Positions 1 through 11,929 of a stretch of DNA of 64,000 nt are shown piece after piece. The translations under genes and the position numbers were made by a program. The notes beneath the pieces were generated by a model. That model saw nothing but the letters and a program-made list of their open reading frames with translations, was not told the DNA's origin and did not search any database. Within the stretch, counting starts at the first letter, position 1; each line of letters begins with the position of its first letter. Source of the DNA: Syngnathus acus (taxonomy: Eukaryota; Chordata; Actinopteri; Syngnathiformes; Syngnathidae); the NCBI RefSeq assembly GCF_901709675.1, contig NC_051101.1, forward strand, positions 7,400,501 to 7,464,500, in the 5' to 3' direction.

Positions 1-2831
1 TCTCACGCACCTCTATCTGTAATCAACTCCTCAGTTTAAGATCTCGCCTGATCTACGTGCAGGTACCAGATAATCTCCGCTTCCACAAGTGGTACTTCAG
101 CTGCTACGACCGTGCTTAGCCATCGTACGCCTTTGAGTGTTTTCCTCATTTTGATTCCACTTCTTCTCACCAGTACCTCTTGAGTGCTTGCTGTTGAATT
201 CCTTGCCCAACTTATTATATTTATTCATAACACCACAAGTCCCTCATTTACCCAACTGAACCATAACTACTTTTTCTTTTCTTTTCTTTCCTTTTGGAAT
301 GTTTACTGTTACTTGTTCATATGCTGAATAAATAAATAAACAACAAATAAATAGAGATGAAGTAAAGCACCCCCTCATCTCACCATCAACTTCCCTGTTT
401 CACCCAGAAATTCATCTTGTAGCCTGCCTTGCATTGTTCTTGGACAAGTGTATTCTTTTGTCATTAAGCACTACCTCACCATTGTCACTTTTGGGCAGAA
501 TCCTCGTATCACCAAAATGACAATTTTTCAGGAAATAAAAAAAACTAACTCATCTTGCTTTGTTGAAGTTGGTAGGACACTTTATGTTGCTATCATACTT
601 AGACTGTTGCAAACTAACAAAACGGCAGAAACATTTATGATGCTGTCATTGTCACAATTTGTGCTCACATCAAGTCCCTGGTCATACCAAAAAACAGGCT
701 ACTTCACAAAAGTTTTTTTTTTTTTTTTTTAAATCTTCTTTACAATGCATTTTTCTTGTTCACAATTCAAATATACTCTGGGGAGACTTATAGTCCAAAA
801 AATGGCCCAACTCAAGCTACTGTTTACGGAGTTTGTGAGCCACTGCGTGAAGCTCCCTTCCCTCTCTGCTCTGTGTGCAGGCTCCTGCTAGTTAATGTTG
901 ACATGCTTGAGCGGATACAATAGCCAGGCTACATTTCAGTGAATTCCTTGCTTATTGCTTTTTTTCTTTCCTGCAACCACTATGGCTGCTTAAACAATGC
1001 AATTTTCCAAATTGTGGGACTACAAAGTGATCTAATTTGTGGTTCCCTTATTTTACTGTACCTCTGTTTGTGGTATACCCACTGAGAAGTAGAGCGAACA
1101 GACCAAGCGAGGAAAAATAATGAGGCGGCTGCAGCAGCTTACTTCACTATTCTGTAGGTTTTGATGTAGGTGACAAACACAGCACAGACAGGTAGAGCTA
1201 GTCATGAGAAGCCAGCATTCCACCACAGCTGGTTTGAAAAGCACAACTGGTAAAAATATTCGTTGACCTGAATGATTTTCATATAGAGTTGCAAAAACTT
1301 TAAATGTGATCGTTTGGTCAAGTAGTCATTGCAAGTGAAAGCTGTCGCCATGGAAAAGCTCTGACCTAGCAACAAGGGAGATATTTCACAGGTGACAGCA
1401 TATGCATGGTAGGAGTGAGTGTATCTCAGGCAAATTGTTGCAGTCACTTCTGTTTGGGGAACAGTGAGTCATTTTTTGTGACCAGGTAGAGACAGCACAA
1501 ATAGAGCGATTTTTTTTATTGTTGCATTTTTGGAGCTTTTGAATGAATGTTTGATTTTCCTTCAAAAGATAACACCACATGTGCCTTACACTGTACCTCA
1601 CCAACACACCTAAATGAGACGATTACTTGCTGTGCGGAAGTTACTTGTGTTATTGTATATGAAATGCCAAAGTGCAAAATGTATGGTATCAAAGCTGATA
1701 ATGTAATGGCTAAACAGTCAGTCTGTTTCTGAGGAGGAGGGGGGGGGGGCACAGTTCAGGGAAGTTTCTTAGCACTTGCAAAGATGCAATTGCTTGATTT
1801 TCAGTACATTGTAAATGAGCTGCAGAAGATGATCCAAAACACTGGCCTGGCCGAGCTTCAGTATAGCTGCAGCTGCTATAAGTGAGTCTGCTGGAGGGGT
1901 ACAAGCACATGTTAGAAGGCTCCATCCTGAAGTTATCTGAGTGTGTGTAGTCCTTCAACATCTCCCTATAGGGAATCATCCCAAGTTTGACAGCTCAATC
2001 AAAGCATGGTTTGAACTCGTGCAGCTATCTGGGCATGTGCGTTGTGATCAGACAATGAGGTTCTTAGTCCACCATCTGCCATTGTCTGGAATTGCTTTCT
2101 GCCATTCGATCCCCCATAGCTGTTGGTCTCAGAAACACCGTGATCTTTTCTTTTTTTCATATCCTTTTGCAGACATTAGCAGTGTAAAAATATATGAATC
2201 GATTTTCTTGTTAGTGCTGTAAACATACTTCCTGTTTTTTTTTTTTTTTTTTTTTTTTTACTGCCTTTAAAACAACTAACCTAACACTACAACTCCAATA
2301 GTGGCGTAAAACATTTACATTATACTCTATCTTTGTTAAACCTGTCCAAAATTGCGGAGAAGCAATTTCTAAGTCTTTGTTGGCTGCAAGGGAAATTTTG
2401 TGCTTGTGCGCTATGTCAGCTCACATCCTGTCTGTCCCCTAGCGACTATAAAACCTAGTGATGCCCCTGTCACTGATAACTTGAAAAAATTGGGTACTTC
2501 TGTCAAAAAAAATAAAACTAGGCAGTGCACTTGCATGACCTGCACGACTGCTCAGCTTGTCACATTACAGTGTGCATGCATTAGTATTTCATCATATTTT
2601 TCTCATCTTGAATCCATACACATGCAGTTAAAAACAATGCAAACTAGGTATGTTTTGTGAATATTGTACTTTATTTTCTTTGAACTTGTGCATCAACTTC
2701 AAAGAGTAAACAGTGCACTGAATTTAGTTTTCACAACAAATCCACATTTTCTTTGATACATTTTTAAAACCATTTACACATGTTTGCTCAACTTTGAATC
2801 CTATGCATCATGAATTAGGATTGCAAATAAT
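1..2831. other. Intergenic AT-rich DNA downstream of grik2
   Basis: No gene recognised. The first ~345 bases, ending in tandem aataaa copies, look like the 3' end of a retroelement, but I cannot name it. Homopolymers are present: T20 at 712-731, a G-run at about 1739-1750 and T at 2237-2260. Open frames here are short and show no recognisable domain. Confidence 0.5.
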
Positions 2832-3000
2832 TAAAGGTCCAGGTCCAGAAAGTAAAGACTCAGGTGCTTCTTTCTAATCAACCGAGCTGGCAGGTAAACA
2901 AGCTCCTGGGGAACTAGCTTGTTTACCAACTGGTTTGAATAGAAGCCCTGTGGCCCAAGCCAAACTGTGGCAGGGTTTTACTTTCCGGACCCGGATTTTA
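2832..3000. mobile_element. Small foldback/MITE-like element
   Basis: Imperfect terminal inverted repeats: 2832-2856 (taaaggtccaggtccagaaa...) and the reverse complement of 2977-3000 (taaaatccgggtccggaaag...). Nested inside is a perfect 12-bp hairpin, ggtaaacaagct (2893-2904) with agcttgtttacc (2916-2927). One arm recurs at 58934-58980, so this is a dispersed family. Family name unknown. Confidence 0.65.
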
Positions 3001-3269
3001 CACCTCTGAAAATGATTAGGCATCTTTTAAGTTTTTCTTCTTTTGTGTGAATACATACACTGTATTCGTTTCCAACTATGTTCTAAATAAGCATTTCTCA
3101 CATGAGGTAAAAATATTTTTCTTTATATGTTGTCATGATAAAAAATAGTTAATTTCTCCAAAACATCAGTGGGTCACTCTGGGTGCACACCGATGTGAGA
3201 ACACTCCTCCTGTATGTCTGGTCAGTGCTTAGAATAGCTTTGCAACTACCAGTCTGGAGTACCATACTG

Positions 3270-4169
3270 CAGGGGCGTAGTTGGGGCGTGAAGGGTGGTT
3301 ACAGACATACAAGTATTCATTTCCTTTTTAACATGTTTTTACGAGCTGCCCTTGAAAGCAGGGATTGACATTAACAAGTGTCGCGTTGACGGCGCCAACC
3401 CGCCAAATGCGTTTGAATTTCAACAGTGGCAATAGTGATGCAATGGATTGATCCATGATCCATATGGATTACTCTCCACGGTACGCTTGTGGTCCTATTG
3501 GTTGGTCGAAATGAAAACCATGTGCGTGTTCACGTGAAGGCAGCATGTTTAGCCCGCACTCACTAGTCAAACACAGCGGTAGCCATGGCAAGGGTAGCAA
3601 AGGAGCAGAGGAACTTGTAAACCCTCCTGTGAAGTGCCAGCACCAGAGCACTTCTGATGGGAGATCATTCGGTCGGTGCAGCATGCGCACGCCCAACTAT
3701 GGCACGGCGGATACACGTGCGCACACACACATTTAACATTAAGCAGTATCAAAGAATGTTTTCACGGCAGACATTTTGGTGAATTAAATGGTTTAGAATA
3801 AAAGAGCTGAGATGGCGTTCTGTTTTTTTTTTTATATGACATTAAACAATACACCCCTTAATTATTTGGCAATTTAGGCTTTACTGTCATTGTGTTTTAC
3901 CTTGACCAGTTGGATTATTTAGTTCTTTGACCACTATGGAGAGTAGTTGAACTCGAGAGAATGATCGTTTGCTCAACAAATTTGGCTTAAGATACATTTA
4001 CAGGAAGTTCCTAGTGGTTACAGGAGCCCCACTTTTAGCTTGTTTGTTTTGTCTCACGACCATCCCCATCTTGTTCACGATGGCCTGAAACTGCCATGGT
4101 CACCAGCAAACATAGATTGACTCATGAAAATTTGTCCCCATAACCTCTGCAATGGTGGCTACGCCCCTG
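3270..4169. mobile_element. Possible hAT-like element with CAGGGGCGTAG ends
   Basis: CAGGGGCGTAG at 3270-3280 faces its perfect inverted copy CTACGCCCCTG at 4159-4169, giving a 900-base unit with short TIRs of the CAGGG type common in hAT elements. No clear 8-bp target duplication is visible. The interior has an unusually GC- and CpG-rich block at about 3370-3740 with no recognised protein. A chance pairing of two short motifs is possible. Confidence 0.4.
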
Positions 4170-4456
4170 TCCTACCACCATGAAGAACACGCTTGATGGT
4201 GGAGTTCATAGTGGTAAAATCCAATACAAAATGTTGGTTCTCTTTATACAAAACATTTTTTCTTAGAAATTGTGAATGCACATAAATATCAGACTTTTTG
4301 TAAAAGAACTGAAAAAAAGCCACAAGAGACATCACACAGAGCGTATTGTAGGAAACTGTAGAATACATAGACATAATTTTCGATTTACTGCTGCAGTGAA
4401 AACTGTATAAACAATGGATTTCATAAATAAAACAATAAATACTTGAATAAATACAG
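4170..4456. other. Intergenic AT-rich DNA
   Basis: No recognisable feature. It lies between the hAT-like unit and the candidate grik2 poly(A) signal. Confidence 0.5.
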
Positions 4457-4462
4457 TTTATT
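4457..4462 (-). terminator. Candidate poly(A) signal AATAAA
   Basis: The plus strand reads tttatt, giving AATAAA on the minus strand about 930 bases after the grik2 stop. It is the first canonical hexamer downstream of the stop that I could find. A downstream GU-rich element is not obvious. Confidence 0.3.
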
Positions 4463-5387
4463 AGCATGTGATTGTTTTGAATTCATGGAGGTGTGCCGAT
4501 CACATCCTATAATTCCTCTAAATTGAAAGTAATGGTGTACGCACCTCATTAATGCCTAATTACGACTACAGGCTGATACAATACATGGAACTCAACAGCT
4601 TGCTCTATCGGCCCTAAACCATGCATTCTTTGGTTATATTTCTGCATCCATCCCATACACTACATTTAAAGACTAAAAGTGTTAGTACTCTGAAAGACAA
4701 ATAAATTAATATCACTTATTGCCCGATGGATGATATCTTTTTTTTTTTTTCAATTAATCATATATGTGACAAAGGAGTGCAGTACTTTCCTGTACAATTT
4801 AGAAATCTGCTGCACTCATTGCAGGCTTTGAGGCTTGAGGGTAACTTGAGTTGAGAGCTTGCTTGATTATTTTATCCATGTTTAAAAATCGTTGTTCGTT
4901 TCCACTTTTCTGTCCCCTATATGTAATTTGGCTATGGTCATAGCAAAGCAATTTGTGATTAAGATGCTCAAGTAACTTAAGATGATGTTGTTGATAAGGT
5001 CCATTCCACCATTATTGACAATGTCATAATAATAATAATAACAGTAATATAATAATACAATATTCCAACCTCAACCTCCCCCCCCCCCCCTTTTCTTCAC
5101 GCTTAAAAACTTCACTGCCTGTACTTTGCGCCTTATTGTGGTAAGAATAATGAGGTAACTTGCTGAAAATTCTCCTCGGTTCAAGTTATTTCCACAGGAA
5201 ATATTATTGAAACCAAGTTTATCTTGAATAAGTGACTCTTTGTCAATGCGCTCTCAAGCACCTCTGCTCAATGTCAAAATAACCCAAATTGTACACCCTC
5301 CCTTTCACCAGTTTCCCCCACGTTTCTCCCAAGTGTCTCTACAAGCCTCCTCACTGCGGTGGTGAGGGTGGGAAAGTGATTCCCATT
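4457..5387 (-). other. grik2: Probable grik2 3' UTR
   Basis: The sequence between the stop codon and the first canonical minus-strand AATAAA. It is AT-rich with a C-run on the plus strand at about 5078-5091 and an AAT-rich stretch near 5027-5060. The true 3' end is unknown; longer or shorter UTRs are possible. Confidence 0.35.
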
Positions 5388-5552
5388 TCATGCCATGGTC
5401 TCTTTCCCTGGCAGTCTGCGGTCGTTGAAGGTGTGCATGTTGATAACCTCCTCCGTTTTCGCCATGACGGCTGCTTGAGGCTTGTGTTTGAGCCTGCGCT
5501 GGCACTTCAGTGACACCCTCAGTTCGTCCACCATGACACTGTAGAAGGACCT
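5388..5552 (-). CDS. grik2: grik2 coding exon 16 (cytoplasmic C-terminal tail, residues 855-908, stop)
   Basis: 165 coding bases: acceptor ...cgactttag, then AGG TCC TTC, 54 codons and TGA at 5388-5390. The tail starts [17 protein letters not shown] and ends [17 protein letters not shown], whose last four residues are the PDZ ligand that binds PSD-95-type scaffolds in mammals. Ser856, Ser868, Cys871 and Lys886 are present. Cys858, one of two palmitoylated cysteines in rodent GluK2, is Tyr here. The residue before Lys886 is Ala rather than Val, which breaks the SUMO consensus. The exon is 9.3 kb from exon 15, so it is easily missed. Confidence 0.95.
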   Translation of the reverse strand, partial: RSFYSVMVDELRVSLKCQRRLKHKPQAAVMAKTEEVINMHTFNDRRLPGKETMA

Positions 5553-6009
5553 CTAAAGTCGAGGATAGAGGGGGAGACAGTAGAACAGAGTGGATTTCAG
5601 ACTCTTGCCGATTTTACTGCTATGATAGTCAAATTTTACAGTAGAATTCAGGACTATTCAGGATGACAATGAGAGAGGATGTGTTGGGATGACTCTATGG
5701 TATTGACTTGAAAGTGTTGTTTGTTGTTCCCCCATGTTTCTCCCAAATGTGATTGGATTTGATTTGGACAGCAAAATTACAGATGAACTGAATCTTGATT
5801 TATGTCTTGTTTTAAGTATTCTTGTTTTATCATTTCAAAACTGAAAATATATTTTATGTAGTCAGTGACTGTAGGGACAGTCAATTAATAGCAAACGAGT
5901 GCATAACAGGGCAGTGCCCCCTGACACAACAGAAAATCACTGCATTGAAACACTTTTATTTTCATAGATGACTGTCTCGTGAAGACGGGCAAAGTCGATT
6001 AACACAGTT

Positions 6010-6155
6010 TATCTGGAAACTTTTCAGTGTTTCACTTTTTCCACATTTTGTTTTGTTACAACTTCATCCTATAAAAACTTAATTTCATTTCTTTCCATCT
6101 TAAAATTTGAAAGACAACATCCCATAATGACAATGTGGGATGTATTTTTTTTGGG
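6010..6155 (+). repeat. Teleost dispersed repeat fragment
   Basis: The phrases cactttttccacattttgtt and cataatgacaatgtg are ones I recognise from abundant teleost DNA-transposon-derived repeats. The copy is diverged and has no visible ends. Confidence 0.45.
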
Positions 6156-6299
6156 GGGGGGCATCATTTAGAAAAAAAATTAGGCGCAGCCTGAGGACGT
6201 GAAAACCTTCATCACCAGTTTTCACACAAGGTGCATTGGTGGAGCTCATAGCCAAGCAATAGGTCGAGGCAAGGGCAGTTCACTCTGTGTTCACACCGT

Positions 6300-6720
6300 G
6301 ACTACTTAGAGGGGATATATTATGGAAATTTGAATTTTTATTACTCGCATACAAATAGATGTCTGGAGTCCCTGCCCAACCATCAAGTGTGAAATTAAAC
6401 CACTGAGTAAATCCTTTATTATCTGCCTATTTCTGAAAATGTGTCTGTAAGCGAGCCAGTCTACACTTCAGTCCCTACTATTTCAACATGGAGGTTATTT
6501 TACATAATAAACACCTCCAGAACACGTTTCTCAGCCAAAGGTTCGGAAGCTTGGCGAGCCGAAGTGTCAAGGCAAGAGAATCACTTTTGAAGTCGCTGCA
6601 GACGCACTGTCATGCCAATCCAAAGCAGACCTGCAGTTTTTGTGCAGATTAGCGGTAGCAAACCTCTTTAATCAATATTAACTGGACTGACTGTTTGATT
6701 TAAATTGTTCCTGTGGGTGT
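6300..6720 (+). repeat. Suspected teleost dispersed repeat
   Basis: Wording such as gtctggagtccctgcc and aaattaaaccactgagtaaa, then tgtgtctgtaagcgagcc, resembles a common non-autonomous teleost repeat I have seen elsewhere. Boundaries and class are uncertain. Confidence 0.35.
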
Positions 6721-7654
6721 AGGGAGGAATTTTTGTTTGGTGATGCCATCAGCCACAACTTATACTCTAATTGACAAATGTAAATTGATAACTTGATGAA
6801 GTGCTGCCTGAATAAGTGAAAAGGCCAGTAGGTGTGTATAGGGGATATGACTAAATTACCCAGTCATTGCTTCACAATAAGCAGATTTGTATAGATTTCT
6901 GTTCAACGCACAGTTTTAGCTAACAGATCCTGCAGGTATCCAAGCGTCACATACACACATGGGCTTTTAGTTTCAATAATTTGTTTTTACACTTGAGGCT
7001 GTATTTAGGAACTGTTTGGTAACTGTCAAAAATTCTAATAAACGAACACATGATATTTATATTTTAAGTAACTGTGATGCCAGTGCACTACAGAAGCACA
7101 ATATATTCAAATTTATTTTGTCTGGATTGTATTATTTCTAAATTATTCCAAAATATAGTCAGTTCTTCAGATATAACACTTCTCCTGCCATATTGATTCA
7201 AACTTAAGTGATATTTTGAGGAATAAATCAGCTGATTTGATATACACAAGAAAGAAAGTTTGCTCTGGACAGTAGACTAGGGATCTTGCATGAGCATAAT
7301 GCCTCTGCCCGAGTCAAGATCATTGAGATTTGTATCTTTCTCTGTATGCTGTGTGTGCCTCAATTGAAATGTATTTTGGTAAAAGCACCCCATTATAATA
7401 GTCAAACATTCGGGGTTAATGAGCTCAGTAATTAGATCCATTGGCCTGATTCTCCAATATGTCTGTAGGAATCTTCTTACTGACAAAGGTTCCTGAGGGG
7501 GAAAATGCATGGGAAGTCATTACAATGATGTATAAGGGCGACAGTATAATATTTTAAATCCTACAATGGCAGCGCTGTAGAACAGGATTAGTGGCTCAAG
7601 CATCTGCATAGCAGCCGAGAGATCTGTCTTTACGTCTCCATTAGAGCAGCTCTA

Positions 7655-7722
7655 TGTGGTGGGCTTTTCTCCAAGTACTCTGGCTTCCGCCCATGTTCCT
7701 AAAACATGCATGGTAGGTCACA
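7655..7722 (+). repeat. Degraded copy of common teleost dispersed repeat
   Basis: Contains tctccaagtactctggcttc and cctaaaacatgcatggtagg, the core of a repeat found many times in teleost genomes. Other copies in this window are at 12700, 20915, 24995 and 56345. Confidence 0.55.
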
Positions 7723-8043
7723 TAAATATGAATACATTTAATTATATAAAATTCATATCATTCTGTATCAATTGTCCCGAGGTGTGATTATCGCAACGTG
7801 TCCTAGATTGACTGGTGGCAATGCAGGGTGTTCCCTACTTCTTGCCTGAAGCTAGCCGCTATAGACTCCATAATGAGGACAAGCAGTATAAAAATGAGGG
7901 ACGGATGGATAAATCCTACCATGTTCGAAAAAAAAAAATCAAATGCTATAGAATAAAGAAAAATGCACAAAAAGTTGTGTAAGCACCGTATTATGAGTCT
8001 TCTAGTGGTCTTAATAATTCTTAATAATGAATGTATATGTACG

Positions 8044-8047
8044 TATA

Positions 8048-8099
<52 letters not shown>

Positions 8100-8169
8100 T
8101 ATATAATATATATACTATAGTATATAAATGCACGCACGCACGCACACACACATATATACACACACACAC

Positions 8170-8200
<31 letters not shown>

Positions 8201-8250
8201 TCACATGTACATGTACATGTACATGTACATGTACATGTACATGTACATAT
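8044..8250. repeat. Compound microsatellite: (AT)n, (CA)n, (ACATGT)7
   Basis: An AT run at 8055-8090 passes through interrupted CA tracts (8091-8200) into seven perfect copies of the hexamer ACATGT (8203-8244) plus a partial copy. Each hexamer is its own reverse complement, so the block can form many alternative hairpins. All open frames across it are artefacts of the simple sequence. Confidence 0.9.
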
Positions 8251-9744
8251 AGACATACACAAATGCATCATGTGTGGTAATAAACACTTCTGATAACCCG
8301 AACCACACTGCAGACAGGCTTTGGTAGCTATTCATTTACTCCCACCCCACCATCTGTAAAATTAAATGGCACTGCAGTGGTTTACCGGTAAAAGCTATGC
8401 TGGCTCCAGGCTTTGTAGTGCACTGGGCCCACTCTGCTCAGGCTCGAGGGACACATTGCCATCAAATCTGCCTGCTGGTGGTATGTTGGATTGATAGCGG
8501 CAGTTTAGGGTCATTGGATTACAGAGTTTTTATGATGCTCAACAATCAGCAGCTGTGCCACTGCTCTGAGGAAGGACCCGTTTGCACTATGGAGAATGGC
8601 AATGTTGTAATGTGAGGCAGTTAGTGGGAATTGAAAAGGAAAAAAGGTGCAAGAAGTTTGCATGCAGGCATCACGCAAATGAATAAAAGGTAATCAATTA
8701 TATCTATATATTTACTGATGGGTTACCAGTCTTAGCGTGTTACGTGAACTTAAGATGCAGAAATATCATTAATCAGAATTTTTGTTTTTGTTTTCTCTAC
8801 AATGGACCTTCATTTATTGTGAGGCATACTGGTTGTATGGACCAACATCCTCTGAGCCAAATCATGGCACAATCATTAACTACAAAGGCAATTCGTGATT
8901 GATGAAGATACAGCTATTAATGCTTCTTTAGGTTATGTGGCATTTGTTGGCATGTGGGAATTGGAAACACAAAATATCAAATTAATGCTGCAGATTTTAG
9001 AGATTCACAAATTCATGCAAGCGACAAACAGCACTGAAATGCTAACAGTCGAAAACATGTAACATGAACAGCAGCCTCTGGCAAAAACCAACAAACTGAG
9101 AGTCACTTTCCTCATGTAAATGTCATCATATTCCATCTTTTTCAAATGGCCTTGCACATTCAAATGCGAGTCTTGAGGGGGTTTAGCAGTAATGTTTTTT
9201 TATACAAAGCGCCACTAGTAAGTTTCTAATGAGTGAAGGGACTGGCTCTCACTGGCTACAGATATCTAGCTTCGACAATGTACACACAAATTGATTGTTT
9301 TCAGTGAAGAATGTGTGATTTATAGTTAACTTGAGAGGAATTGCTGACAGAAAATCAAATTGTATTTTGTACCTTTTGAAAGGTTTACAATATTTGACTT
9401 TACCAGAAAAGGGAAAAAAGTAGAACTAGTAGTAGAAGTGGGTAAAAATTAGTGCAGCAGCAGGATTCCTTGAACTACAATAGGAAAACTTGTTACCAGA
9501 TTGCCTGTCATGACACATGTCATGTGAGTTGTGTGTCATCACCAATTTTGTTCAGGGCATTCTACTTGTTCTTTCAAGACACACTCACAAGCATAATTTT
9601 ACATGTGTGCATCCATATACATGCTCTGTGTGTGCATGCATGTTGCGTGCATGGTAGGGAGATAAGATGGTTTCCTCACACACAGCCGTCCAGTGGTCTC
9701 AGCAGCCAGGTTAGTCTGCATCAGCCTCAGCTGTAGGCAAGACG

Positions 9745-9892
9745 ATTGGAAAAAGCAGCAAGGCGAGGAAGAGGGGGAGGAGGAGGAGCGGGAGTAGTAA
9801 GCAGAGGAGGAGCTAAAGGAGGGAGACAGTAGAGGGCAGGACAGGAGTGGAGCAGGAAATGGATGAGGAGAGGGAGGAAGGGGATAATCATG
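9745..9892 (+). repeat. Polypurine tract
   Basis: About 145 bases, nearly all A or G on the plus strand (gaggaagagggggaggagga and similar), with few pyrimidine interruptions. It could form triplex (H-DNA). It is transcribed as a pyrimidine-rich tract in grik2 pre-mRNA. Proline/serine-rich open frames here are artefacts. Confidence 0.75.
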
Positions 9893-11599
9893 GTAATCAT
9901 GGAAATCTGACAGACAGCATGGAGATAACAATTCATTTAAGGTCAATGATGCATGTAAATTAGTGGTTAATGAGTCTCACTATGATAGATTTAAGAATAG
10001 GGGCTGGGGTTATGCTTTTTTGTTGTACGCACATTCTTGCTTATACTTCTAGTTAACTGACAATACATCCATGCACTCAAGCAGCCGATAAGAAACACTA
10101 CGTGTTGGAAATTTCAACACAGTGGTGTTTAAATTTCGGAATAATGGATATACCGTTTCTACTTTGTAGTTTTTCTTTTTTCTCAGGGGGTTCTGAAACG
10201 CATCTCCCGCGAAAAATGAGGGGTCTCTGCATGTAGGAATATCACTCCCAAAGTTGTTATCGTTAGTATGTCAATGGGAATTTACTTTCAGTTTGCATTA
10301 GTGTCAGCAAGGTTTTAAAAACAAATCACATCTTGTGTATAAATATCCAATATGTTTTAGTATTTTTGTTGTGTGTTTCTACAAGAAATCACTTATGCTT
10401 AATGCTTGCTACACAAGCAACATGGTGCATTCAGATTACTTTCACAATGTTGGGAAGTTGCAAATGTACCATGCCATTTTGCACGTTAATTGGTTCTTCC
10501 ATTATCAAGAAAAGCCAAGATCGACATCTCAATTACATTTTGATTACGTGCCCAGCTCTAGCATGAATGTATCTATACCTTAAAAAACAAAACCATTTAA
10601 TAATCATGGTCCACACCATTGGTTTATAGATGCATGTATGAATGGATGAGCACATGAATGGCTGAATGTGAAGCTTTGTAAAATGCTTTGTCCACCGTAT
10701 TGTGTAGATAAATCGCTCTACGTATACACTCCACTTACCATTTGCCATCAGTCTATAAGACCGTGCAAGGTTCATCCCCAGCACTGAATGAGGAGATGCT
10801 ATTTTTGCTTCTAATGTCACAGAAAAGAAGTAATTATAAAATGCAAATTGCACAGTGTGCTATCAAGCATGTGGAAAGCAACAAAGAGATACTCAACCGT
10901 ACATTTTGCAAGTCGATACCTACAATTCCTTGCGAATAAATAAATAAAAATAACCACATGTTTTAGAAGAAAACAAAAGAAGAATATTAGTATCCTCAAG
11001 CACAAATGTATTTATTTATTTGTGGGATGGTTTATTTTCACAGATAAGCATCTTGCTGGTTAGCACTTTGATTCTCATTTTGTGTGGACTTTGCCTGACT
11101 ATCAGCTCTAGCTTTCTGTGTTGGTGGAAAATACAAAGAGAGGAAAGGGGCAGAAGAAAGTGGAGACTGTGGATGAAACCACCATGTTTTTCCATGATGG
11201 GGCATTTTTCAATATCCCCAACAGGGGCCTCGTTTATCAAGCATGGATATGCACAGAAGTGTCCGTAAAGCATGCGCACGAACATTATCACTCAAAATAT
11301 GAAAATTCTCAATATAAATCAGGCGAGGACGTGCTTAAAGTTATGCACAGCTCTAACCATGCATACACACAAAATCTTCTGGTAGTGAAAACTACAGATA
11401 GAACGGCTACACCGACATCACTAACAAGGCAAAATGAAACATGGGGCTTCCAAACACAGTTGGAGCCATAGATCGATTGCACGCACTTTTACTGAAAGCA
11501 CCATTGCACAACGGATTTTGCTTTGTTAACACGAAACGTTTTTTCTTTTTTTTTTTATCATGTTTTCATTTTGTCACTGTACGTTATTATAGGAATTTA

Positions 11600-11810
11600 G
11601 GTCTTTTGCTTGTGTGAGACAAATTGAGTTGCCTTCTATGTGAAATATGTCATATAAATAAGGCTGCCTTGCCTTGCCTTGCCTGAAATAACCTTATGGC
11701 TTCTTGTGGCGTAGCAGTGACTTGTTTGGACCCATTATAGCACTCTAGCACTTTGAGATTTGCCTTCAAATGTAAAGTGCATTATAAATAAAATCCACTA
11801 TTATTGTTGG
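11600..11810 (+). mobile_element. Two non-LTR retrotransposon 3' tails (L2-like)
   Basis: attgagttgccttctatgtg followed by catataaata and (GCCTT)3 at 11666-11684, then ctagcactttgagatttgcc with aagtgcattataaataaaat at 11737-11800. Both match the 3'-terminal style of teleost L2/Maui-type LINEs and the SINEs that share their tail, which end in short tandem repeats. No ORF2 sequence is attached. Confidence 0.6.
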
Positions 11811-11929
11811 TTTTATTTTTATCTTTTTTTTTATCAGATCCATTATTAGGTCTTTTAGCACATACTATACCAAGCAAAATCATTTTAATGATTTGGATTG
11901 TGTTTCACAGTCCGTCTTGTTCTTACCCA

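Noticed and set aside
8011-8293. Open frames rich in Tyr-Ile, Thr-His or Cys-Val repeats
   Set aside because: Simple translation of the AT, CA and ACATGT microsatellite.
9599-9946. Pro/Ser-rich minus-strand frame of 115 codons
   Set aside because: Produced by the polypurine tract on the opposite strand.
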